Of a stretch of DNA of 64,000 nucleotides, positions 35,627 through 47,177 are shown piece after piece. Position 1 is the stretch's first letter. Each line of letters starts with the position of its first letter. The DNA is from Agarophyton chilense. Lineage: Eukaryota > Rhodophyta > Florideophyceae > Gracilariales > Gracilariaceae. The notes below the pieces were generated by a model that made no database searches, was not told the origin of the DNA, and saw only the letters and a list, made by a program, of their open reading frames with translations. The position numbers were made by a program, and so were the translations under genes. The DNA lies in contig JARGXX010000022.1 in the NCBI GenBank assembly GCA_030374765.1, positions 1,550,001 through 1,614,000 of the forward strand. Reading direction: 5' to 3'.

Positions 35627-36170
35627 ATGATACAGCGTAGGTTTCACAATCCCCGGCCATTTGGGATTCGTTCAGGTGTAAGTAACTTTCACTGCTCTTT
35701 TGATAGTGTGAAAAAGCATTATCTTTCGTCTATCTTGCATTTAGTGCCAACGTCTGCGATATCTTCCAGCGAATATTCCACTGTGGAAGGTTCCGATTCG
35801 AAGGTGGAAGCCGTCAGAATCACCAAGGAAACCACATTTCTCATCGACTCTTCAAGTTCTCCCGAACCGCTTAACAACCCACGTGCCCGTCATATTCTTC
35901 GAGTCTTTACTTAACATGGGAATCGTCACCACCGTCCTTCATTTTTTAACTCTCCCTGAAGCGCTGCACAGTTTACAGCATCAAAGGGCAGATCCAGTGC
36001 CAATTGGGGAGCACACCAAGGCGTTTAAAATATCCCAAACGCATTACGACGCACTTATTACGATTATACAGACCTCTGGTGCGGTGTATGCGATACCAAT
36101 TTTCTTGAATCTCACGATCTCCAAGTTCATTATAAAAGTCGTCTTCATCATGCTGGAGTCAAAATAAAGA
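35627..36170 (+). pseudogene. C2H2 zinc-finger protein fragment
   Basis: The ORF 35627-35914 is Ser/Glu-rich without motif. Further on, in another frame at about 36075-36166, the sequence reads CGVCDTNFLESHDLQVHYKS and then RLHH. This gives C-x2-C-x12-H-x5-H, a classic C2H2/U1-type finger with the conserved aromatic and Leu at the right places. The two parts are out of frame, so either an intron or decay separates them. A host regulatory gene or a transposon-borne finger are both possible. Confidence 0.4.
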
Positions 36171-36689
36171 ACAATACTATTTTCTAGAATGCTTTCCATA
36201 TATACATCCAGTCTTAACATCGTTGAATAGGCCTTTACACATTTCATTTTACTAAATCACATCTTTATAAAATTGCCTTTGCCTGCCATTTATATATCGA
36301 GCGTTTTATCATTCGCACCCTGCACCCATTACACTCCATCTTTCTGTCGTATTTATTTGTCATCTTTTCTTGGCCTTATTCTGGGCTGGTACTCTCGAGA
36401 GCATATCTACTACTTGCGTCCCCTTGGGTTGAAACCACCCGCGATGTCTCCCCTAACTACTCTGAACGGATAAGACGTTTACATTACACTCTCAATTAGG
36501 CGCAAGCTCCTCTGATGGTGCTTTGTTTAATGTTTTCGACGGATCCAGTGTCCACATTCGCAATTTTTTTTTTATTTCGAGAATTTTGCTACTCGTGGGT
36601 AGGATAATGAAGACCGTGGCTCTGGCTTTATTGGACTTCTAGAAGGTGTGGCGTTCGAATTCTATTGTTATCAATATGCTTAGGAAGGT

Positions 36690-37290
36690 GACCTGATGGA
36701 GGAAGCAAAAGATTACGCTATCGCGAAGCGGGCGTTCTTAGACCGGCTTGAATCAGCAGAGGAGCTCATGAAACACATCCGACGGGCAGTCATCGCTCAT
36801 CTACAGTAAAATAATCTCTTGGGATCCATGAAAGATATGGAAGATACATTAAAGAGGGCTTGATTGGACGAGAAAGGCAGGTTCGGTCTGCTCTGCAATG
36901 CAATCATGCAGTAGGCTGATCTAAAGCAATTTGTCGTATTTTGTGGGGCCCCGGACTACGGTTCATTAGTAGTGTTGGTGAAAGAATTTGTCGCTGGGAA
37001 GAAGAATCTAGGAGATCACCATCCGTTCAACTTGAGTTCCTCGCACAAGAATGTCGTCGCCAGGTACAAGGCGAGCGTGGCTCCTCAGATGGAGGAAACG
37101 GTTGAGCAACTAGCTGAACAGCTCTCCAAACTACGGTTATTTGTAAAAAATTCACATACCCTTGGTGCTCTGCCTGGCAGAGAAGAAGCGCGACTCTGTA
37201 CGTATTGTCAGAGGTCAGGCCAATACTCAACCCGCTTCCCTCTGAACTCTCACCTTGACTGGCGCTGCGGACGATGAGGTAAGAACAGCC
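36690..37290 (+). pseudogene. gag of element E
   Basis: The frame starts near 36690 and carries several stops. The ORF 36972-37277 includes a Lys-rich segment and then CTYCQRSGQYSTR with further Cys and His residues in the next 25 residues. This resembles a pair of zinc knuckles, the second broken by a TGA. Confidence 0.55.
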
Positions 37291-37742
37291 ACTCAATAAA
37301 CAAACTGTTGGAACGGAGGCCCTAGATAAAAAATGATAGTCGCATTCCAAAATGTAAGGAGCGAGTCTCGTGAAGAAGATAGATAGAGAACCGTGACAGT
37401 CGGGCAGTGACAGCAGATCCTCCTAAACCTAGCCAGGTCCCAGTGGTCACTGCCAATGTTTAGAGTAAATACCAGCTAGTGGCAGCATCGAAGAAGACCA
37501 CAGAAGGAGCCCCATTGGCAAAACAGACTAGTACCGAAGTCCAGATGGGCCTCAGATCGCTGTTGAACTCGAAACCACCTTCAAAGAGCTTTAAACCTTC
37601 GTTTCCCCCTTTTTCGAAAAGCAAGTGCTCAGAGAAGCCCAACAAGTTGACATCCGGAAACCATTCGAGTAAACACATGCTAGAAGAACCCACAGAAAAG
37701 TACAACTTCATGTAAGAATAGCCTAACGCTTTATCAGAACTT

Positions 37743-39290
37743 GTGTTTGGGCAGCTCATCCGTGGGGAAGCCGAAATCGCGAAAAAGGACATCCGTCTTA
37801 TACTATCCGTTAAATCCTCTCACCGGAGAGTCAACGCAGCTGGAAAAAATCGCGATGATCGAAGGTTAAAGGTGGATCCAATCAGAATTTATAGGACGAA
37901 TCTGCAAGCACTACTGGACTCTAAAGCTATCTCTAACATCATTTCAACAGAAGGGGCAGAAGAACTGTCGTTGGATCTAAAACCAATTCACCATCAGATC
38001 AAAGTAGCTCACAGGAATATAACCCTTGTGACTGCCTTAGGGACTAGTGTGCCCGTTAAATTTGAAGACAGAAGAGTTCCGCTAGAATTCCTCCTCAGTC
38101 AAAATCCAGCATTCTACGTAACCATAGGTTCGACGACATTGGAAAAGCTTCCGGCAAATATTGAACTTGGCGCATTAGAAATCTCGATGAAGTACAAAAA
38201 CAAATCGATTATTATTTGCCAAGAATTTGATCGATCTGTTCTTGAAACCTACACATCAATTTCGGACACTGACAGTTTGGAAATCACCTCTGATTCAGAT
38301 GGCATCCTATCTGACGTGGGAGAAGAAGAGATCGTGAACCATATAAACTCAGCCATCGACCGCTCACCTATTCTCAACACAGATGTTACCGTGGTAGCTC
38401 TGAAAAAGGGTATAGAAATCGTCACGCAAGGAGGCCCCTCTCATTCCAGGGAAGAGTCGCATACAAAAGGACCTGGACTAACAATTTAGAGAAACATAGC
38501 TGAAGATCCACAACATGCCCCAGCTTCGAATGGTTTGACGTTCCACTCGAAAATTTTTACAGCCCACGATCCCGTTGATGATCACTATTGGGACACTGGA
38601 GTTAGCCGTCACCCGAACAATGTCCAATTTTCCGGTCCAGATGGCCCCATTATACCACCTTCAATCGAGTTTGGTTCGTCGGGAATTCGACCGGTCACAA
38701 CTCCCCCAGAACACCATTCACGTCCTGAAAACATCGCCATCGAATTGGCCGACCCTGACCCCCCAGTGTCAGAAACTGCAGAAAGTATTCCCAATTCTCC
38801 ATCCTTCCAAATTGTTCCAACTGACACAAGTGTGCAGCTTCCGGAAGATAGGAATAAACATGAACACAAGGATCATGCAAAACAGGAAGAAGAAAATGAA
38901 GAGGAAGATGAATAAAAAGCCGAGATCGAAACGAAAAACAATTCACCTTTCTCATGTGACCCAGTTTTCATTGTGCAGATAATCGACGAAATAGAACTGC
39001 TCCCTGCGGAAAATAGAGCCGTTTCAAACAAGTATTTCAACATTCGAGTAAAAATAAGGTAGCGTGACTACCATTCCCGTTTACATTTGTCTTGCTTACC
39101 ATTTGGGCGCAATGGAGCCCTCAACCAAGATGATGATGGAGATTTATTCCTCGATTTCGAAGAAGATCTCACTCGCAAAGCGTATATAGCTCAGCCACCA
39201 CCAGTTCTCATCGTTGAAACTTCACCTAAGGATTCCCAGCATCAAACTCATGACGAAAATAGACTACATAATCAATGAGAACGAGAAGAA
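37743..39290 (+). pseudogene. protease and linker region of element E
   Basis: The 248-codon ORF 37743-38489 contains ALLDSKAISNIIS, matching the retropepsin motif (hydrophobic)-D-S/T-G-A with Gly replaced by Lys, which would inactivate it. A hydrophobic strand pattern and IELGALEISM-like sequence follow. The acidic, Pro/Glu/His-rich ORF 38535-38915 and later pieces form a linker to RT. Confidence 0.55.
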
Positions 39291-39495
39291 GGCATACCAC
39301 AAGAACTAGCGAATCATCACGGGCACTCAAGAACGTATCAGGACTGTCTAGCTGTCCTCCTCTACCCAGAAGACCGGCATATTACAATATGCCATCCTCT
39401 TACAACAATTACAGGACTCAAAAAGAACAGTGTCGATTCTCTGCTTAGCGTTGATTTTGTCTCCCAGGAATGGCAGAACACTGTTCTTTCAAGGC

Positions 39496-40486
39496 TAGAC
39501 CAGCTCATCGAAATATGGCAAAAGAGATTTGCCGACATTATTGTTAGAGTACAAGATATTGCCTGGTCATTTCCCGATTTACATCCAGTCAATGTAACAG
39601 TCATAACTGAATTCGATTAGAAAGTAGACAAACTAATCAGGTCCCGAGTTCGAAGATTGCCACCAAAGTACAAGGAAGTATTTCGAAGAGAAGTAGACCG
39701 CATGTTAGAAGCCTGTATCATCCGCCCTTGTTCTTCGGCTGTGCTTTAAATATTTTCATGAATCCGGAACGTTTGTCACTACCGCACATGCATGATATAT
39801 TTGATGAAATCAGTGGTTGTAGCTTTTTCAATACTATCGATCTCTTCTCCAGATATTTGCAGATCCGAATGGCTGCCAGATGTACGAGAATGACCACCTT
39901 CGTCTGCCGCCAAAGACCTTTTACATTTGAGGTCATGTCTTTTGGACTGATGAGTGCTCCGGCTACATTTCAGCGGATGATAGACTCTATTCTGTGAAAA
40001 ACTCTCGTTCAAGCGCTTCTACACAGACGAAGTGGTCATTTTCTCAGAACGTCAATGAAAAAGCACCTGAGACATGTAAAAGAAGTTTTCCAAATCATTT
40101 CCGACCATGGATTAAAAACCAAGATCTCGAATTGCGATTTTGCTAAACCCCGCGTTTCCCTGTTAGGCAGGATGATCGATTCTAGCGAAGTTTCCATTGA
40201 CAGGAACGAAGTATCGCTGATCTAGGAAGCACCAATGCCCAAAACTACTAATAAGCTTCGTAGTGTTCTTGGGTTGGCAAGTTGTTGCCGTCGACTCATC
40301 AAACATTTCGCAAACAAGTCAGATCCTCTTCATGCAGCGACCTCTAGAAAACAAAGGATGACTTTCACACCGAAAATGATGACAGCTTTCCAAGCATTGA
40401 AAATAAAACTCGGAGCATCCCCGGTTTTCGCCTCTCCAGACTTCAGCTCCCCTTTTCGCGGTGAAACGAATGAATCTTCTTTTTAG
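39496..40486 (+). pseudogene. Reverse transcriptase of element E (internal deletion)
   Basis: YKEVFRREVDRMLEACIIRP is the usual start of Ty3 RT. It breaks off at about 39745 and resumes 40 residues further into the family pattern (LPHMHDIFDEISG), so the 'W.SP.V.V.KKDG' segment is deleted. Motif A reads FFNTIDLFSRYLQI with its Asp, followed by FEVMSFGLMSAPATFQRMID. The YxDD motif is not recognisable. A connection domain (LRSVLGLASCCRRLIKHFA) follows. Confidence 0.75.
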
Positions 40487-40834
40487 CCCTGGGAGCCTAG
40501 CCGTGATAGTACAGAAAAAGGAAGATGGTATGTTTCTCCCGGTTCAATTCGCCAGCCGGACTATGAACGTATCAGAACATAACTACTCGGTGTTTGAGAA
40601 AGAAGCATTAGCAGTTGTGTCCGCACTAAAACATTTCCTTTATATTTGACAAGGGCGAAGCCATTTTTGCTCGTGATAGACCACCAAGCTCTTAGATATG
40701 CCTTCACGAACAAAGATATTTATTTTTGGCTAGCTCGATGGCTCGACCTTAGTGTTGAGTATGAATTCGAGATTGTCTCCAGGCCTGGGAAAGGAAAGGC
40801 GGAGGCGGACTACCTCTCTAAATTTGCGATCTAA
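40461..40834 (+). pseudogene. RNase H of element E
   Basis: LAVIVQKKEDGMFLPVQFAS and then EHNYSVFEKEALAVVSALKH are standard Ty3 RNase H blocks. The frame differs from RT, and the first catalytic Asp region (usually TDAS) reads TNES. Confidence 0.7.
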
Positions 40835-41169
40835 GCAGCCTCCAATCCCTTGGCCATCCACTACGCTGAGGATGGTGTCGAGATGACACCGTTTGATCAT
40901 AGAGGTTCTTTCTGTTCAAAATTAGGCCGCTACTTCAGTAATATGTCTTTTGGCGCTAATGACCACAAGAACGGAGCTGCAATCAAGAGAAACGCCAAAA
41001 ATTTCCTGGATTTAGAATCAAAGCTATTGCGACGCACAAAAGACGGCCTAACATGGATTCCACACATAGAAACACGCCTGAAGGTTAATGATCTTTTCAC
41101 GATGACGTGGAACACTGAGGCACTTAATCTACAAAGAATTCCGTACATCACAGGTTTGAGTGGGTACAG

Positions 41170-42132
41170 ATGTTGACTGACATAGTTGCATACGTTCAGA
41201 TTCGTCAAGGTTGCCAGCACATGATCCTTTTGATAGGCTACTGTTCCGACCAGCGCGCCCCTCTGAAAAACTTATTTAGCACCTTCTCAATGAAGTTTGC
41301 GGGTCCACTGCTTCGTACGAAGCAAATAAATCGTTTCACGCTAGTCCTAGTTGAGCGCCTAATAGGATGGCCGACCACTCTGGCTACTACGTCCAAGACC
41401 GCTGCAATCATGCTAAAATTTGCTAAATTCCAAATAGTTGACCCAATTCGGCCTCTTCTTACCTTAGTCTGGGACAATTGTATCTCTTTCAGAGCTGATA
41501 CTGCCAATAATTTCATGGACCTGAAAGGAGTCTCTCTAAAACCAATGCTTGCATATGCACCAATGTCCAATGGAAGGGCTGAACGAATGGTAGGAACATT
41601 AGAAAAGGGGATCGATAAGACAGTATTTGTTAAGGAGAAGAATTTGCATGAGGTTTTAGACAGTGTTATATATGGATACCAACGTCGCCTAGTGGCGGGA
41701 GAAAAGTCACCATTCGAGCTGCTATATGGCAAACCACCAAGAATGCATACACAGGACCCTCCTCCTCTCATTGAGCACTGTACACTGGATAATCGCCAAC
41801 AAAAGATCATGGTGGGAATCATCAGTCGTGCCACTAGAACTGTCGGGGAGCCCCAACGTCAAGATGATATGAAGTAAAACCATCTGTTCAAGGTTGGAGA
41901 TAAAGTATCAGTGGTACAATGAGACGCTCTAAACCCGAACTTTAGGTGGCCCGCGTTCCAATCCAAGTTCTACGGTCCACATAGAGTAGTGAAAGAAATG
42001 CATCCGCGATGTGAGCTGGTCTCACCGCATCAGAGATACACTCGAAATGGTGTACGCGCCCGACGAACTAGGGCTTATAAGAGAAGATGCGAACACCTGC
42101 TGCGCGACGTTCCCATAACTATGGACCGATAA
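41170..42132 (+). pseudogene. Integrase of element E
   Basis: The core contains SMKFAGPLL, where the first catalytic Asp is replaced by Lys, then LVWDNCISFRA (second Asp kept) and MSNGRAERMVGTLEKG (Glu kept). The C-terminal GPY-like part (FYGPHRVVKEMH) and a basic tail follow after stops. It is inactive. Confidence 0.75.
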
Positions 42133-44302
42133 TGCTCAGAAATTGTTCTATATGTGTAATCAAAGCGCAGAGATGCCATTCTACTCTCAGTACGCGTCAA
42201 ATATGACAGAATTATGTCTATTTTTATACTAAGCGGCCACATTGTCGCTGGATCAAGTATCTCCTAGTAGATGGCTACTTTGAACTTTACACAACATCAA
42301 TTGGAAAAAGTCTCGTGGAACCTTTTCATCTCTTCCTTGCTTTCTTCTTAATACATGGAGCATTTTTTGGCGGTCACTGTAGCCACTTGCGTGGGATGAT
42401 GGCTAGTATTGTCTACCCAAGCGTCAAAATCATTGTGGGTACCCAACTCACAACTTCTCTCTATCACCGCGTAGTAGGCCAGTATGGGCATCCCCAGGGT
42501 TCTGAGCTTTATGAGGAGAAAACAAACTCTTTCCTATAGCTTTACCCTGAAACTTCCAGAATCAGTCACCTCCCCAGAAAGAGTAGATCGTGAATGATGG
42601 AACAATATTTTTTATTGTGCAATCACCCACTATCTACTTGAAGGCTTTCCGTTTTTCAATGGGTAGTGGGAGGCGTTATTTTTGCACGGTCGTCTTGAAT
42701 AAAGGCTTCATGGGTTCATATGGTTCCATCAGCAGAGCCATTTTGGCATTTGCGCAATCGAGCAATCCTGGGGTCTAGCTGGTGCGTTTACTTCGAAGCC
42801 GTTCTTCAATGTAGCTCGATACCCCAGCAGACGCAAGAAACAAAAATAAAAAAGACTGCTACAACGACCATGATCATTAGAGAGGAAGAAGGGTGATGCA
42901 AAGCGCAATAAACGGCAAAAGAGCGATGGTAGACATCTCAAATACGGCCTGAGTCGGTTTACGTGAAGTTCAGTTGGGTGAGCACACGGAATACTTCCTG
43001 CAGGCAGAACTTTTAAACTGCCAATTACGGTTCATAATTTGCACAGTCATTGTTGCTTTGCATTATTTTTTGCCACTTTCGGGTTGAAAATTTTGAGCCT
43101 TATTTAGTTGTTTACATGATTTGCCTGCAGGCAATTCAAAACACACATCCACCGAACCTTTTGAAAATTTTTGTCTGCGCAGCGGTCTTTTTTGTAACGG
43201 ACGGGGGCAACCGTGCGGCGTGTCACGCGTAGTCGTGGTTCAGGTTAACGCTGAGTGGCCACTACAAGCCGTTTTCAGGGTTTGAGGGTAAGGACGAAGT
43301 CGAAGTACACCCGTTTATGGCTGCGTAAAATACCGTCACTTTCACAAACTCCAGCCGTTCTCTTGTTGGTTATAGGAATCGAGCGGGGACCGTCACACTT
43401 TTCTTTATGGTCTCTGTTTTCAGTGGTATTGTCGCACAATCACCTCTGGGGTATGCTACTGTCTTGTCTCCGGAGCGTAGTGACGCTCAACCGTAGGGAG
43501 CTTGTTGATGCTCAATCTTAGAAGGTAGACGTAGTAAATCTAGATGGTAGCAGGGGACCATGAAAACCCGCTGGGGCAAACGGCGGGGCGACTAGCCTAT
43601 ACCGTGTAGGTAAACGATGGTAGGCGTCGACGCGCGGGAAAGCCTGGGTGGTAATTGAGAAACAATAAAACAAAAGGTATAGTCGTGACCCAAGTGATGC
43701 CTGCCTTTATCAGATAAGGATGGGGGAGGTGCAGTTCCCTATATGCAGTGGACTGCACTCTCCAGATCACCCGGGAGGTGCCAGCAAGGCACGGTCTCTG
43801 AGCTAGTGTCAGAGACCTGGCCAGCACTGGCTACAGTTCCAGGTGGCCACTCAACTACTTTACTAAAATACGCATAATTACAATTACTCTCACTAACAAT
43901 TACTCAACCAGAAGGTATATGTCAACACTACACGTGGCTGACAACACCTAGATGGTAGCTCCCCCGGAGCTACGTGGCCGATGATTCCTCGCATCCATCA
44001 CCTACAAAGTCAGCGTAGTGTATCGGACACCTCAAAGGTCAGCCCTTCCGCCACTATACGACAGGTATCATTTCTCCGCCACGCGGGTGAAACATCTTGC
44101 ATACTCAGCGCGTTTGACAATGCCTAAGTTTAATATCTGTGGCTTTCGGCTTCGTGGTCTGCTCTAATTCCTTTGTTTCCCTGTTTTAGTGTGCCGCTCC
44201 TTTGCGATGGTGTCCCCGTTTTTTATTGTTTGTTTTTAAATGGCATCCCTTGCGTGACAGGGAAAGTTGAAGGGAGCCGATGTCGTGATTTTATTGGCAT
44301 AA
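42133..44302. other. Region without recognised gene; possible LTR relic at 43480-44100
   Basis: Short ORFs at 42315-42539 (hydrophobic start), 42590-42778 and 43050-43232 show no family motif. From about 43480 to 44100 the composition changes to that of the family LTRs (GC-rich blocks with an AT-rich CTAAAATAC-type tract). It contains a 10-bp direct repeat CTAGATGGTA, but no TG...CA ends with matching flanks could be fixed. Confidence 0.4.
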
Positions 44303-45018
44303 TGTAGTATCCGCTTTAACGGAGAGAGCAGACACCTGTGACAGCGTTCGGACTGCCGATGGGTCGCTTGCGGCGAAGGAAAAGGGGTGGTAGAGCTACA
44401 ACACTACCGAGCTGGAAGTGGGGTGTAAGGCCACTACTCGCCAGCGAGGGTGAACAGTGAAACGGTAAAACGTTGATGGAACGTAGGTACGAGACGGCTC
44501 GTGAAGTGGGTCGGGGCTGACTATCTTTTATAACTCGTCCGGATCTCCGGTTAAGGAATTCTAAGCGAGGAACAGAATAGTCATGATGCCCATGTTGTCT
44601 CCTTTTCTTGGAGTCGGCGCTCATCTCTGGTACACTATATACTGTGTACCAGGGTGAGTGCCCAAATAAATACATAAAAAATACCCAATGGTCAGCCACT
44701 TAGCCAAACCACTGTATGGGTATGGTCCCTAATGGACGTCTAGCTACAGAGGGTAGTAAAGCCCTCCACGTGGATCGCCACTACATGCGCCGTTGCCAAT
44801 ATGGCATTCCTCTAGGAAGGGTCGCAACTATGCGCGCGCCGTGGTAAACCACTTGACCCATGACGCCACGTGTTCCACAAAGACATTCTGCCTCTAGGCA
44901 TACAATGCGGGATGCCGCTTCATATCACAATGCTGATGATAACACTCACTTATGAGTTCCAACTGCGACTTCGCGACAAACCAACCTATCGGATTCCCCA
45001 ACATAGTAGCATACTACA
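44303..45018 (-). repeat. 3' LTR of element C (716 bp)
   Basis: Begins TGTAGTATCCGC and ends ATACTACA on the plus strand. It matches 54340-55055 at the same length with scattered substitutions. The polypurine tract follows directly. Confidence 0.92.
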
Positions 45019-45031
45019 TACCCCCCTCGTT
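45019..45031 (-). promoter_or_regulatory. Polypurine tract, element C
   Basis: Read on the minus strand this is AACGAGGGGGGTA, directly before the 3' LTR and closely like the tract of element B. Confidence 0.75.
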
Positions 45032-45042
45032 AAGCGCGAACC

Positions 45043-46876
45043 ATGGGGGACGCAAGAAGCGCTTGCACACAGTCGGGCCAGTGTTCCGGGTACTCATCTT
45101 CATCACGAATTCCTCGCCGCCCGACCAACTTTTACAGTTCTCAACAGCATTCTGTTCCTCACCGCTCTTCAGCTCGATCTCTCGCGATGGGTCCGAACGC
45201 CGGCTCCAACCCGTTTCAGCACTCCTCTGAGGATGTGCCTTCTGGGGCTCCGTCCAACACTGCTGGTTATGCGTCGCAGCCTACTGCTGAACTCGGTCCA
45301 TACCGTTCGTTCCTTACACCGTACACCGTTTTCCGGTCGGTACCGTTCCCTCAGCCCACCGTGGCTCCGATGCCGAACGCGGCTTACGTCACCTCTGCGG
45401 GTGTGATTCGAGCTCCTTCCCGTCGTGCTCAGCGGAGCTACCCGCACCCTGTGGATTTCTATGGACGAGATCCTCTCGACTCTCGACAACGTTGAACTTT
45501 TCGCGCAAGCGCCCTGGTTTGATCCAGTTTCTATCCGCAATGACGCGTTGATACAACAGTATGTACACAGTGGGTACTTCCTTGACTGTATTCTGGAACA
45601 AGCGATTAATAGCGACGACTGGGCGAGCCATATTGCTTTGTCAGACAACGCGATTGCGCGATATTCAACTGAAACCTTGTCCGAAGCCCGTACGCGGTTC
45701 ACCAAGCTGATTTATCAGCGTCTTCACCGATTCATCAGTACGGTCCTCCTCCCGCCGGACTGGTAACTAGATACCTGGAAAGCCCGTACCGACGGTGAAG
45801 GTTACTCGTATATCGAGACACTCGTTGAAGTCGATGTTAGCGGTTGGCGCGGTGTGCGCAGTGTGCGTGATGCAGGTCTCTGCTTTCAGCAACCTATTCT
45901 CCGTGCGGAGTTCCGCTTCCTTCGAAAGCGTGACATTCCCTATTGGGATTATCCCCGTTGGGAACGTCGTACTCGATCACGTTTGGGCTATTTGGTGCCG
46001 TATCAAGTGTTCGAGATTGGCCGCATCCGGCGGAACGTGCGCTTTGGGGGCAACATCGGTATTCTGGAGCAGTGGGCGGCGATCGAGAGTCCTCGTGGTT
46101 ACCCTGTAAAGCTCCCACCGGCGATCTCCTACACCGGGTCCGCGTTGGTTAACGACCCGTTCTCGGGATATTGGAAGGTGGTTTATACAGAGTTTATCGC
46201 CAAGATGGCCGTCTTTTTCCTGTGGGATGCTTATGATACCTTTAGAGTTTGGTACATGTCGCCCACAGCGCGAAAGTATGTAAGAGAACTCGATCGTTCC
46301 CTTGTCCTGGGATCCCGTGCGAACCATGCCAACTTCCTCCATCTTGTGGATTTGATCGACAGTGTCGATTGGTCTGGGGTGCCAGCTGATCAATCCGCTC
46401 GCAGAACCCGTGCGAGACACCACGACCATTCTCCGGGACGAAAAGCACGTGCTGGAGATTTCGTTTGGTACGACCCCTGGACGCGCCAGTTGATCACCTC
46501 CGAGCAGGCTCGCTCTCTTCGGGAGTACCCGCATGACATGCCACCGAACCAGCTTACTGGATACGTGTACGATGCTACTCCATCCGAGAACAGAGAGGAA
46601 CCGTATGAGGAAGCGCCGGGAGCTGAGGCTGAACTCGGTTACGAGGACGAGCCAGAGCTGGCAGGCGTAGCGACTTCCGTCGATAAATCCGCAGCGGCCG
46701 GAGTTGCTCAAGAGAACTGCCATTGGTTTACCCGACAACCGAGTGAAGTGCCCGTCGAAGATCCAGGCTTGGATCCGCTGAGACAGTTCCTCTTAGATGC
46801 GGGCTTTCTTGTGGACCAGGGTGAGGGTGATCGCGCACAGCTTCTTGCGAACCTGCGTGCTCGCACGTCTCTTTGA
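45043..46876 (+). pseudogene. Antisense ORF (asORF) of element C
   Basis: About 610 codons run opposite to gag-pol, from just inside the 3' LTR. The Ser/Pro-rich N-terminus (45043 to about 45440) is in one frame. A single shift leads into the conserved part: AQAPWFDP, ILRAEFRFL, RSRLGYLVPYQ, KLPPAISYTGSALVNDPFSG, FFLWDAYDTF, DWSGVPADQSARR, SPGRKARAGDFVWYDPW. An acidic tail and a short Leu-rich end follow. One in-frame TAA (45764) replaces a Glu codon that is intact (GAA) in the copy at 62.7 kb. Collinear blocks are shared with the asORFs of A and B. No known domain was recognised. Confidence 0.85.
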
Positions 46877-47177
46877 TGATCCTAGAAAAGACTTCTAGTC
46901 AACATCTTTGCAGTGGTATCTTGATACCAATAAAACTCCGGTGACTTCGTGTCTTCACGTTCCCTTCTTATCTTCTAGTCTTCATCTCTTCTCGCTTCTC
47001 CAGTTCTTAACTCCTTCTTCTCGCTTCTCGAGTTCTTCAATCCTTCTTCTCGCTTCTAGAGTTTGTCATAGGTGATAATCAGTAAATGTCCTTTGCTTGC
47101 GTGTCTTCACGTTTCCTCTTCATGATTTCTTGTTTTCTTCTCGCCTTTCGAGTTTTTACTACCTTTGTAGCCCATAC
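46877..47177. repeat. CT-rich tandem repeats between converging asORF and pol, element C
   Basis: A unit of about 27-29 bases, roughly TTCTTCTCGCTTCTCGAGTT, is repeated imperfectly three times at 46970-47065, with a further variant near 47135. An AATAAA hexamer at 46929-46934 lies about 50 bases after the asORF stop and could serve its polyadenylation. The position matches the CT-rich spacer of element B. Confidence 0.6.

Larger units (their letters stand above)
36690..42132 (+). mobile_element. Element E: decayed Ty3/Gypsy retrotransposon, unrelated to A, B and C
   Basis: The order gag, protease, RT, RNase H, integrase is preserved but many frames are broken. There is no chromodomain and no recognisable antisense ORF. 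LTRs and target duplications could not be identified, so the outer limits are those of the coding relics. Its motifs differ clearly from families A-C (protease LLDS, zinc knuckles with C-x2-C pairs). Confidence 0.75.

Noticed and set aside
35627-35670. tRNA-Pro-type PBS of a retrovirus-like element
   Set aside because: Only about half of the 18 positions match and no LTR pair could be defined.
43480-44100. A further solo LTR beside element C
   Set aside because: Composition is LTR-like, but no terminal TG...CA with matching 5-bp flanks and no second copy in the window were found.
45043-46876. asORF as an envelope gene
   Set aside because: There is no signal peptide, no convincing transmembrane anchor and no Cys pattern, and it is in the opposite orientation to gag-pol.
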